Of a DNA stretch of 64,000 bases, positions 49,175 through 59,513 are shown piece by piece. Source of the DNA: Archegozetes longisetosus (Eukaryota > Arthropoda > Arachnida > Sarcoptiformes > Trhypochthoniidae). Where the stretch lies: assembly GCA_018873245.2 (NCBI GenBank), contig JAEMBT020000006.1, positions 3,381,855 through 3,445,854 of the forward strand, written 5' to 3'. Each line of letters opens with the position of its first letter. The first letter of the stretch is position 1. Position numbers and translations under genes: made by a program. Below the pieces are notes generated by a model. The model searched no databases. It had not been told where the DNA came from and saw only the letters and a list, made by a program, of their open reading frames with translations.

Positions 49175-49775
49175 AGATTTTTTCGGTGGCTTTTATATAT
49201 TTTTTCAGAAGAGATCAAAATACTTTAGTGCCTTTCAATAAGGTTTTTGCTTAATTATTCTTAAAATAAAGATGATAAGCATTGAATTTTTAGTTTTTAA
49301 GCATCAATCTTAAGAAACTCATATATTCTCTCAGCCATCGTATTTTTGAAAATATTTTCTTTTTTAGATTTTACTCTTCACAAGCTTTAATTTGATGCCC
49401 ATATTGGCTTGGTGCACGATTAGGTGAAATCTGACTAACTCCTTTTTGAATTAGCTATGTAAATAACTTCGTTTTTTCTCTTTTACTCAAGTTATCTTCT
49501 AATTGATCAATAGAGCCGAAATTTTGCTTAATTGTGTCTGTCAATTAATTGAATATTGATGTGAAGCTTTATTAAGAGCTGAGTCGATATTCACGAAAAT
49601 TACTTAAAAATACAACGGTTGAGAGAAGTTATGGTCTGATATGATGCTAAGACGGAAATGAGGCTCTATAATATCTTTTAATTGAAAATGAAAGAAACTC
49701 GTACATAAATCACAAATACTAAAGTGAAATATTTGCCAGTTTAAAAACAAAATATATAAGTAAAACAGCTTATTT
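49175..49775. other. AT-rich stretch, no gene recognised
   Basis: Around 49390-49470 the composition is less AT-biased (GATGCCCATATTGGCTTGGT), perhaps more transposon debris, but no protein can be read from it. Confidence 0.3.
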
Positions 49776-49779
49776 CTAC

Positions 49780-50455
49780 AATTCAATGCGTTAGTCGAAG
49801 AGTAGCCTCTCTTCAAAGCTTAGAAAACTTAAAGGACTTATAGAAAAGTTTAAGAAAACGTTGAAACCTTTAGGTCTAAAATTTAGTCATTATAACCAAA
49901 TTTTTCTAATGCCGCTTATCTTTAACCTTTTAACAATAACTCGTTTTCATAAAATAAATATTTATTTTCGTAAAATGAAGTAAAAAATTTTATTTTGAAA
50001 ACAAATCAAATTATTTTATGTGCAAAAATGAAAATAAAACTTAAAGGAAAAAAATCTGAAAATATTAAAAAGGATGTTTTGAAAGGGAACCAACATTTTG
50101 CACATCGTTCAGGGAAAATAATTCAACCGAGAAGACAAACTCTTGTTTTTGATTGTTTTTGTGTATTAAGAACTTTTCATTTTGTTTGCTATAAAAATAA
50201 AGCTTATTCGAAATATAATAAATTTTTTTCGTTAGAGTTTTAACAAGTCAATGAATCTGATTTGTTGATAAGTATGATTTACGAATGAGTAATTAGTTTA
50301 AAAAAGTATTTAACAACAAGCATTACTAATCAATCAAAGACTATACAACTGGTCATTTCATTATTAATCATAAGGAAAGTTTTGTATTAGTTAAGCCCTT
50401 TATGGATTTTAGTAGAGTAACAGAGGCTACTCAGAGACTAACGCATTGAATTTTA
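49780..50455. mobile_element. Terminal-inverted-repeat element, about 670 bp
   Basis: AATTCAATGCGTTAGTCGAA GAGTAGCCTCT at 49781-49811 and its inverse AGAGGCTACTCAGAGACTAACGC near 50422-50448 form imperfect ends. The same end sequence occurs alone near 740-775, so it belongs to a dispersed family. The interior shows only a Lys-rich open frame (49995-50243) unlike any known protein. Confidence 0.6.
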
Positions 50456-50507
50456 CTTTTATTTAGGAGAGTGAGTAAAGTGTGGATTAGAGATCTTAAT
50501 CAAGGCC

Positions 50508-51002
50508 CAATATGGTAGGGTGACCACATGTCCTCCTTTAGGGAGGACAGTCCTCTTTTGACAAATTTTATCCTCTGTCTTCCCGGGGAGTCAGAGGAGG
50601 ACAATACAATGTCCACCTTTACAAAAAGCATTAAAATTTCCTGAGACTGTAATTGTTTCTTATGTTTTGTATGCAAAAATCAAATTATGCCCTTTTCGTA
50701 GTCAAAGATAGTATATTTTCACAAATATATAAATTATAAAGGGAACAATTAGGAGGTTTATACATAAGTATAGTGTAATCATACGTTTGACTTATCAAAT
50801 ACATGTGACGTATTTATAAAAATTTTAATCAAAACAATTCCTCTTTTTAATTGTGAATTACAATGTCTCAGAAGAGGGGCAAAAGAGTATAAGTATTCAT
50901 TTAGACACAAATTGTACTAAACTAAATATGTGAATAAAAAATAAAAATGTCCTTCTCTGTCCTTCCGCATAGCAGTTATGACGTGGTCACTTTACAATCA
51001 GG
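50508..51002. mobile_element. hAT-like element with imperfect 8-bp duplication
   Basis: Element 50516-50994 begins TAGGGTGACCACATGTCC and ends GACGTGGTCACTTTA, inverted with mismatches. The flanks CAATATGG and CAATCAGG agree at 6 of 8 positions, compatible with an aged 8-bp duplication. GGACAG/TGTCC words are clustered near both ends. It shares its terminus with the fragment at 28796-28948. Confidence 0.7.
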
Positions 51003-52164
51003 TCGGGTTTTAATAAAATTCACCATTAATCGAACATTTAATAATTAATAGATTCATGTGTTGTTTAATAGTATTTAGACTAATTAATAGATAAATAGTC
51101 GAAAGATTGACAAAATGCTAATTATTCTGATAATATGAAAATATAAATATATAAATTTCCAGTCTTATTTATTTCGTCATAATATTGAAATGCTGTCAGT
51201 TTAGAAATTAAAAATGCTATATATTAGATTTTTAATATATTCGTTTCGAGTTGAGCCAGACCAGGTTTTAGGAACTTTTTATCATTTCGGGTCGGGTCTG
51301 TTCGGACTAAGAAACAGCATTTTTTCAAGTCTGATTTGCTAAGTTTCAAGAATTGAAAACTCTAGTATGGATAGTGGAGCTAGTACAGTTAATTTTAATC
51401 TCCAGCGTAGGCTTTATTTGTGAGGTTACCACCCGGGAGCACCCGATGTGACTGTTCCGACATGAATAACAAAATAGGAATCATATGTTTTTATCAATGG
51501 TTCATTTGAAAACGCTCCTTCTTGATTCGTATTTTCAATTAACAATATCTTTTCTCAGTCGTCATATATTTGAATAATTTCTGCGAATATTAACTCATCC
51601 CTTTATAAGCTTTCCATCCATATCCAAGTCATGAATAGACAGTATTAGATAAAATCCTGTATATTTTTAGCATCCTACTCTATATTTACTTAGATTTGAA
51701 TATAACTTCACACAAATATCTTGTTTAAAGTTGTCATTAAATTGGTCTGAAAATATACTCTAATTATGCTGGTGATTGTTGACACAATATAGAAGTTTTG
51801 AAAACTACTTTTCAAGTGTTTATTTTTGTCTGAGTTCCAATAAACTATAGATTGAACCGAAAGATTTTAGTTTAGTTCACTTGTAATTACTCTTATATGA
51901 ATTATGAGTCATTATCTAAAAGTTGATCTTTAAACGACTATAAGGCCCGTATGCACAGTTGAGTTTTAGTTAAAACGGTTTTAACTCAAAACTTAAAACT
52001 CATGCACAGACTGTAATAAAACTAGTTTTAGTAAAAACCGTTTTAAAACCAGAAAACCAGCAAAAAATGTAAACAAATGTTTGTTTATTCATTAAAAAAT
52101 TGAAAATGAATAAAAATAAAATGAATGAAAGTGATAACAATGTTCGGAGTCGTCAAAAAATTTT

Positions 52165-52465
52165 ACTAATTATGAAATGGAATTACTTAAACAAATAATT
52201 GCCGACGAAAACAAACTCAAAATAATTGAGTGTAAAACGACTGATAAGTATACGAAATAACAAAAAGATAACGTTTGACAACAAATTAGTGACGAGTTTA
52301 GTCAGGACTTAAATACAAATAATAGAGAAATCAAGTCTTTGAAATGCTTTTGGAAACGATATAAATACGAATGTCGTGAGAATTGTAATAAAGAAAAATC
52401 AGAAATAAGACAAACTGGTGGCGGACCTCAACCTCAGGAAACCGATTCAATTGATAATTATATCA
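52165..52465 (+). pseudogene. MYB/SANT-like DNA-binding protein remnant of the Harbinger element
   Basis: The plus strand reads NYEMELLKQIIADENKLKII, ECKTTDKYTK, a stop, QKDNV, a stop, QQISDEFSQDLNTNNREIKS, LKCFWKRYKYECRENCNKEK and then RQTGGGPQPQ. This follows the MYB/SANT-like domain (Pfam Myb_DNA-bind_5 type): an acidic first helix, K-x-TD-x-K, an ISDEF-like second helix, L-K-x-x-W-K-R-x-K, and the characteristic TGGGP after the third helix. In active Harbinger elements this protein helps the transposase bind DNA and enter the nucleus. Two stops replace residues in the first third, so it is dead. Confidence 0.85.
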
Positions 52466-52583
52466 ATATTTTTATATTTACTATTAAGATCTGCAACTGA
52501 GATCTGAAACCGACCGGTGGCATAAAATCTTAAAACAATAGATAATTGAATTATTGGAGGCAATGAGTCTTTTCATTTTGATA

Positions 52584-52781
52584 TTAATAAAAATCTGTAT
52601 TAATTAGATTGAACAGTTCAATGAAACACTGTTTTGTAAGTTTATATTTTCTTATGAATGATATGTCATCACAACTATCAAATGGATTGAATCTGTCTTT
52701 TAATACTCTTTGACGTTTAAAACTTTTATTCGTCGCTATTTCATAATTATCTAATTCTTCAATTTGAAAAAATTGGTTCAT
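52584..52781 (-). pseudogene. HARBI1-like transposase N-terminus
   Basis: The 65-codon minus-strand frame starts MNQFFQIEELDNYEIATNKS and contains RVLKDRFNPFDSCDDISFIR then KYKLTKQCFIELFNLI. The R-V-L-x-D-R-x-NPF-x-x-x-x-D-x-x-F-x-x-x-Y-x-L-x-K pattern is the N-terminal region of HARBI1/PIF transposases, just ahead of the DDE nuclease. The frame ends at a stop near 52584 where the element's internal deletion removes the nuclease. The start lies close to the right end of the element, as expected. Confidence 0.88.
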
Positions 52782-54339
52782 TTATATATTTTTTTGTAAA
52801 GTTTTGTTTATATTTACTTATTTTGTTGGTCACTAAAACCGATTTAAAACTAGTAAAAGTGGTTTTAGTTTAAAACGGTTCTAAATTTTTACTGTGCATG
52901 AGTTTTAAAATGAGTTTTGGGTTTTAAGCTCGGTTTTAGCCTTAAAACCGTTTTAAAACACACTGTGCATACGGGCCTAAAGCTAGACTAATACCGAAAC
53001 AAATAAATGAGTACGTAAATCACACTCAATGAGACACTCGAACTGTATCGGGTAAATTGGTATCATAGATTAAGGATAAAAAACATATATAACTAACAAA
53101 TATAAATGTCAAATAAATTTCTCATCACCGTTCCGTAAACAAAGCAGTCATGTTCATAGCATAACGCTTGTGTGGTTAATCCGATATTGGCTATCAAATC
53201 AAGATAATTCATTACACTTTAAGTGCTTATAAATTCCTTTTATAATTCAAGCTGAATCAACGAATTAATCTATTCGGTTAAATAATAAAGTTTATTAAAA
53301 TCCGTAACCCTTACAAAAAATTATTAATTAGAATTATAATTGAAAAAATGAAAAAATTAAATAAATGAAAATAAAAGCAAAAGAGCACAAAACAAATTAT
53401 TTTTGATAGAGTGAAGTTGTCTTGATAATTTTACTCATAAGCAAATTTCAGAACTCATTGAATACCTGAAATTTCGGAACTACTAAAGACTTCTTAAGAC
53501 TTCAGCATTACTTCTTTTAATTGAACTGAGATATAAGCGTAATGAGTCCATTGTTTTTCATATTATGTTTGATCATAGTTTAAAATGCTTTACAGTGATT
53601 CAAATGCCTTAAAGGATTACGAGAAAAACTTTTTAATAACTCCCAACATTAATAAATTGAAAAGTAATAATTACTGAAAAACTTGGACTTTTTGAATTTT
53701 CTATTTTTGTTTTTGAATACACTAATCTGAAAAGTATTAGGTTACTTATTCTGATTTTCAAATTAATGCACTGTTCAAAGATAAGAATTCTATTCATAAT
53801 CGGCAAAAATGTGATTTATTCATATAAAAAATTATTTTTTTATATAGAGTAAGTAGATGTTGAAAGCTCATGAGATTCCTAAATCTGTTTTCAGGAACAA
53901 AGTCACTCTTACCGTACATTTGTGTAACTCGAGTGAGAGTTATATCAGAACTTTTAGAGAAGTAAATAACAGAGAATCAAGGGGATAAAAATACGCTTTT
54001 ACAGTAAGCGATTTCAATGCTTATATTCCTAAATCTATTTTTTAGAAATTTTATCTTCCACTCTATTACAAATTTGAATTGTTTTCAATTTGAATCAAAG
54101 ACTATCTATTATTGTTGAACTCTTCTGAACTCGCAATTATTTCTTAAGATAAAAAATGATTGAGCTTTCATCAGTGCCTTTCGAAAAATATTTGATTAAG
54201 TTCTATGATTTTCTCACCAACAAATACCACTTAGTTGAAACTAATAAACTTTCAGAAGCTCTAAGTTTAAAATTGTTATATTAATGTTATATAGTTAACA
54301 AGACAACAAGATATTTATTAAATATTTTTATCCAATTTA

Positions 54340-55080
54340 AAACTTATGCAGTTATTGATTTTTGAATTGAAGTTAATTATGAAACTATTCTTATATTATC
54401 ACTAAAATCTTCTATTGAATAATCGTCCTATTCTATGATGAAAGTCATTGTGTTCTCAAGTATATATAAATTTTCCATTAGAAGGAAAACAAATTTTCCT
54501 AATAAATTAAAGATATTTCATTCAAGAAATATAAGCCTATAAAAGATTTTTAAATTTATTTTTATTTTGCTAATAAGTTTATTCAATGAGATTGAATTTC
54601 AGTTAATAGAGTTTTCATCAGGTATTTAAGAATAAATTACGTCATATTCTAGAGATTTCATAATAAATCTTTTTTGTAAGAATGATCACCAAAGTATAAA
54701 CAGATCTCAATTGATTTCACATATAATCCTTTTTAGAGGAAATCTTCCAAATTAAAATCTTTCATACGTATAATTAAAGATTAACCCTTATTTTATATCT
54801 CATGGAAGCAAAGTATGGTTTTCACTTACAATCGAATTTATATGTTAAAAGAGGTAAAAAAATTTATTCGATTTTTTCTGAAATTATAACAAAGAAATAA
54901 AACAAAATAGTAATTGATCATTATGAATCTTAATACAAATTTTAAAGCTAACTTTATTTTTAAAAAAATTAATATGATTAAAAATCTTTAATATCAACCC
55001 TAAAGAAATCCATTTTGGAGATACAAAAATCAGAATGCGCTCCAAAGATTAATTTTTGAGGATAAAGAATGTATGTTATT
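54340..55080. other. AT-rich stretch between units F and G
   Basis: No gene, clear repeat or regulatory site was recognised. Confidence 0.35.
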
Positions 55081-55087
55081 CAAGATA

Positions 55088-55643
55088 TACACCCTTGGAA
55101 ACAACTATCTTTAGTCGATTAAAGTCGAATAACTTTTGACTGGATGATTCGATTTTCAAACTGATTTCAGTCAATTGTAGCCAGATAATGGACATTTTTA
55201 AAAATATAAATTTTTTTTTGAAAAATCACTATGACAGTAAAACAATAGGTATCAAAATTAACCTTTGGTTTTCATGAAAACTATTGAATTCCTTATTTAT
55301 TTTTTGTTAAAACGAACTTGATGAAATTGATTTAAAGTCAAATTTATTATGGATTAAATTGAACACATGAATAATGTTTGAAAATATTAGTTATTTACAA
55401 TATTACAAGAATGGAGCCAAAATAGACAAACTAAGTTTTTTTTTTTCGCCTATACTTATTTTTAAGTTTTCGCTTTTATTGCCCTTTTCACAGTTGCCCT
55501 GATGATTTTTCAAAAAAGTTTTATATTTTTAAAAATGTCCATTATCTGGCTACAATTGACTGAAATCAGTTTGAAAATCGAATCATCCAGTCAAAAGTTA
55601 TTCGACTTTAATCGACTAAAGATAGTTGTTTCCCAAGGGTGTA
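55088..55643. mobile_element. Tc1-type foldback MITE, 552 bp, very well-matched arms
   Basis: Element 55090-55641 begins CACCCTTGGAAACAACTATC and ends GATAGTTGTTTCCCAAGGGTG, flanked by TA on each side. Arms of about 130-150 bp are almost identical inverses (for example TGATTTCAGTCAATTGTAGC against GCTACAATTGACTGAAATCA), which implies recent activity or recent gene conversion compared with the other elements. The spacer of about 270 bp is AT-rich and non-coding. The open frame at 55502-55720 is read through the right arm. Confidence 0.9.
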
Positions 55644-58600
55644 TGTTATATGATTGTATTTATCGCAAGACTTCTTCAGGAAAGGTTATTGAACTTGATA
55701 CTTATTTAGAAAAGCTATAAGCCATGAAAATTACAAGAATCAATTTCATCATCATATACTGATATTAATTTCTTTTGTCTATGCTGAAAATATGAATCTC
55801 TAGTGAGGAGTCTCTCATATTATGTAAGCTTTTTATCAGATAACACAGACAATGGCGCCCAATCCACACATCTGATATTCTGAAAGATATCTGTAAGTTT
55901 CATAACACAATTTTCCGAACTTTATGTGACTATTTCACTCACATTTGAATCTAATGAAATAAGAATCAAAACAATAGAGGAGTTTTTTCATCAAAAATCT
56001 GTTCTCAATTTAAATTCATCTTCTTTAAAGCTTTGCCGCTTGATGTTACACTATTCTTAATTTTAAGAATTTTGTATTTAACACTGAAGGAATTAATTAA
56101 ATTCTACTCAAGTATAAAAGCAATAAAATAGCTGAAAAATCTTGATATGTGTTGTTCGCAAAAACTGTCGTGTGAGCAGAACATCGCATCCACAAAGATG
56201 CATTCGAAGTTTAGTTCAATTTTAGTCTATAAAATTAATTTAAAATGTTAATTAATAACTCAAATTTTTTCAAAATAAGCTATAGAAAATTCAATATCAA
56301 ATGTATTGATAGATTTTAAGTTTTATTAAAAAGATACAACACATTTGATTTGATTATTTAAAAATGCAGAATGCATGCGAATAGAAACGTGACTGCAAGA
56401 CACTGCATTAGTCAGTGATTTATCTCTGCAATCAACAGTTTAGTGAAATATCCACTCAAACATGGACTGAACTACATTGATTATCATGAGAATTAGTTCT
56501 AACTTAGAAATTGTTTCTTAGTTTCATAGTTGAATCATATCTTGAAACTTTGGAATATTGTTATTCAGGGTTAGAACTATTATTTCAAATGTGACAGTTT
56601 TTAGACTTGATGCATGTGAGATAAAGTTAGAAACATTTAAAATGTCTAATAAAAATATAGCGCAAACTCAGAGAAAGAAATTTTCTGTTATTATCATAGA
56701 AATAATGGATACAGATATTGTTCGAGTAACTAATGATAGTTTATTATTTTATATTTGGCGCTTATATAACTTCAATTATAATATTTATCTTTTAGTAGCT
56801 AAAATGTTACAGAGAAATACCAGGAAACGTTTGTAATACCAAGTGACAAATAGTAATTTTGTAACTGACTAAAACCACCAGCCAAGCTAGTAACTAATAG
56901 ATAATAAATGAAATAAAAATGATTAAAAATAAAGACTAATATCGAAGAATAGTTTTCTGATGAATAATCAATCTTACAGATCCTAAACTTCCCAGATTCG
57001 AATAATACACCCTTATCCCTATTTGTAGTTGAACAAGGAGTGTTTCTCCAAGGTTCTACGAATATTTAAAGAAAAAGCAAAATAAAAAAGTATTCACCAC
57101 TTCATTACATGATTACCAAAATTACGCAAAAGTTAGCTAAAATAAACTAAGAGTAGTATTTTGTGGGGAAAATTCTTAAATAAAATTGAACAATTATTAA
57201 AATTTTAATTCGATTTTCCAAATTTATGAAAAGATTGTTAAGCACTATGTCTTATGATTCTAATGATGTTTTTAAAATAAAATATAAACAATACGATTAT
57301 AAAAGAGGATGAGAAAGATGAATAAATATGTAGGTGTTATTTTTCTAATTATAACCTATTTTGCACAAAGTTGCTTTTTAACAACAAATTTGAATACGCG
57401 ATTTAAATTAAACGAAATAAGATATCTTAATGTTCTCTTCGCTATTTTGCATATAATTTGCAATAGGTTTAAGACATTATAATAAACTTTTTAAAAACAA
57501 TTTTTTTTGTAACGAAAAATTCATTTACAAAAATATAAACAATTATTTTATAATGTTACCAAGCGTAACCCAAACTTTTTAAAATATAAAATGAAAGCTT
57601 ATATAATGTGCTTTAATATTCCGAAGAGAAAATCTCGGGTTGTTTTTGGCAATAAGTTAGTATTTGCAAAATTATAACTTATAGTTAATATTGTTTAAAA
57701 ATGTCAGAATTAAGTTATATTCGTTATAAAAATATTAAGTATATTAGAATAATTCTTACATATTTATGTATCATTTTTTATAGCTAATTATCATGTTAAA
57801 ATAAAATTAAAATCAGAATAATTTCTATGAAGTACTGACACAGTGTTTTGATTGAGTTTTATCTTATAGAATTTATGTAATCTGCTGTTACAGATTACTT
57901 ATGTTGTTTATATGATACTTTATCCAGAATAAAGTGCTGGTTTCTCCCTTTGACTATTTGTTTACTGATTTTTGATGAAATTCACCTGGCAACCGTAATC
58001 ACTCCAAACGTGTGATTATGCTGGTTGAAATTCAACATCAATTCATATCATACATTCAAAATACTAAGAGAGATACATCCATAATTGAATATCAAGTCTA
58101 AAGCTTGACTCATACCAAAACTATTTTAAGCGATTTAGTCCTATTTCTTGATTTACTAGTAGATAAATTGGCAAAAGCTTTTTCATAGAAATACTCTTCC
58201 TTTGCTTTCATTTAATAATCAGAAGATGTGTTCGATAACTTGATCTTACAAGTTTTGATCAAACATTCTGCTACTGTCAAGTTATATTACTTTATTTTTC
58301 ATCTCAATATTCGTTATCTGGATATTAACAGAGAAAATCAATATAAAGTGGAATCACACATTAATGTTCCAAAACTCAATGTGCCTAGATGGCTTCGAGC
58401 CTCAGATAGGCTATAATTAATCGAAATGAAGACAAGAAGTGACTTTTTAGAGATCAATTCACACAAATTTTATGTAGAGTAAAAGTATTTTATATACTTT
58501 TAGATGTGTAAGCATAATATATCAATTTACTATTCAGCCAATTAGTGAAGCGATTTTTTCTATCAGCATAACATTTTATTCTGCATGAACATATTCATAA

Positions 58601-58925
58601 CCAGAATTGTATATTTTGTGGATTTGTTAATTATTCATCTATATTTTGATGCATTTGAAATAATTATAAGAATATTAATCTTTGTTTCATCATGTTGAGA
58701 AAAATTTGAAGTTTTTTTTCATTAAAACACATCTATTGAACGAATAAATCAAGTTTTAGTTTAGAATGTTTACTGATAATCGAATGAAAATAAAACAATT
58801 TATCTTTCTTGATGTCTGTTCGGGAGATAATTGAAATTAAAAATTTCTAAGTGGTACATAATTCACAACTTCTCAGCATAGATAAGTCCATTCATCCGAA
58901 AAATTAATTTAAAATACATTTTACT

Positions 58926-59325
58926 TTATCTATCGGGTTCCCAGTTATCGGTTTTAACCGATTTCAGCCGATAAAAACCGCCGAGTTCACTGATGATCGA
59001 TTCGATTGAAACGGTCAAAATCGGTTTTTAGCATGGATGAATTAGTGTATTAAATTAAAACTTTTATAAATTCAAAGTTAAAACTAAGTTGTTTTATGAG
59101 CTGTAGTATCATAGATATAGAGTAAATTACTTTTCCAAACAACAATAAGCCTGAGCATTAGGTTTAATTTACTTTTAAATTGAAATATTTTTCTGAAAAT
59201 ATCTGTTAGATTCCCATAATTCATTTCATTTTGAAGCAAAATTTTTTTATAAATTAATGTAAAATCGAATCATTTACTGAGTTAATACTTTTATAAAAGC
59301 TAAATTGTAACAAATCATTAATATG

Positions 59326-59374
<49 letters not shown>

Positions 59375-59513
59375 TGAGTGAGTGAGTGAGTGAGTGAGGA
59401 AAACATTATAGGAATGGTATGAAAGATACGAATATTTAGTTTATTTAATCCTATTTCAATCGCTGAATCAGAGAGTTAATTTTAACAGAAATCCGGGAAC
59501 CTGACTTATCTAT
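58926..59513. mobile_element. hAT-like element, 572 bp, with 8-bp target duplication
   Basis: Element 58934-59505 lies between perfect 8-bp direct repeats TTATCTAT (58926-58933, 59506-59513). The left end CGGGTTCCCAGTTATCGG and the right end CCGGGAACCTGAC are inverted, the left one apparently two bases shorter. Subterminal GGTTTTAACCGATTTCAGCC words contain the CGGTTTT motif several times. It also carries the long microsatellite at 59327-59398. No transposase. Confidence 0.85.
59327..59398. repeat. Compound (TG)n(TGAG)n microsatellite
   Basis: About 22 TG units run directly into about 7 TGAG units. It is entirely inside the hAT-like element at 58934-59505. Confidence 0.95.

Larger units (their letters stand above)
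51941..52980. mobile_element. PIF/Harbinger element, 1034-bp internal-deletion derivative
   Basis: Element 51944-52977 is flanked by TAA on both sides (51941-51943, 52978-52980), the Harbinger-type 3-bp duplication. The ends GGCCCGTATGCACAG and CTGTGCATACGGGCC are 15-bp perfect inverted repeats. AAAACGGTTTTAA-type words crowd both subterminal regions. Inside are relics of the two proteins such elements carry, a MYB/SANT-like protein on the plus strand and a HARBI1-like transposase start on the minus strand, in convergent orientation. The catalytic domain is deleted. Confidence 0.95.
44840..54330 (+). pseudogene. Decayed unit F of the tandem gene family, split by transposons
   Basis: Block 1 (44895-45000) reads KEYVSRIKFFRLLNDL then TDKHK and a stop. 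The 3' part reappears at 53490-54330. Block 4 landmarks CTTCAGCATTACT and CATATTATGTTTGATC lie at 53500-53580. Block 6 (53910-53985) contains CATTTGTGTAACTCGAG and the SEVFVK-equivalent AGAACTTTTAGAGAAGTAA, here with a 2-base deletion in AACTCGAGTGAGAG. Between lie the mariner, the SWIM fragment, a hAT-like and a Harbinger element, which explains the 9.5-kb length against 3.8 kb for unit D. Assigning both parts to one unit is inferred from order. Confidence 0.5.
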
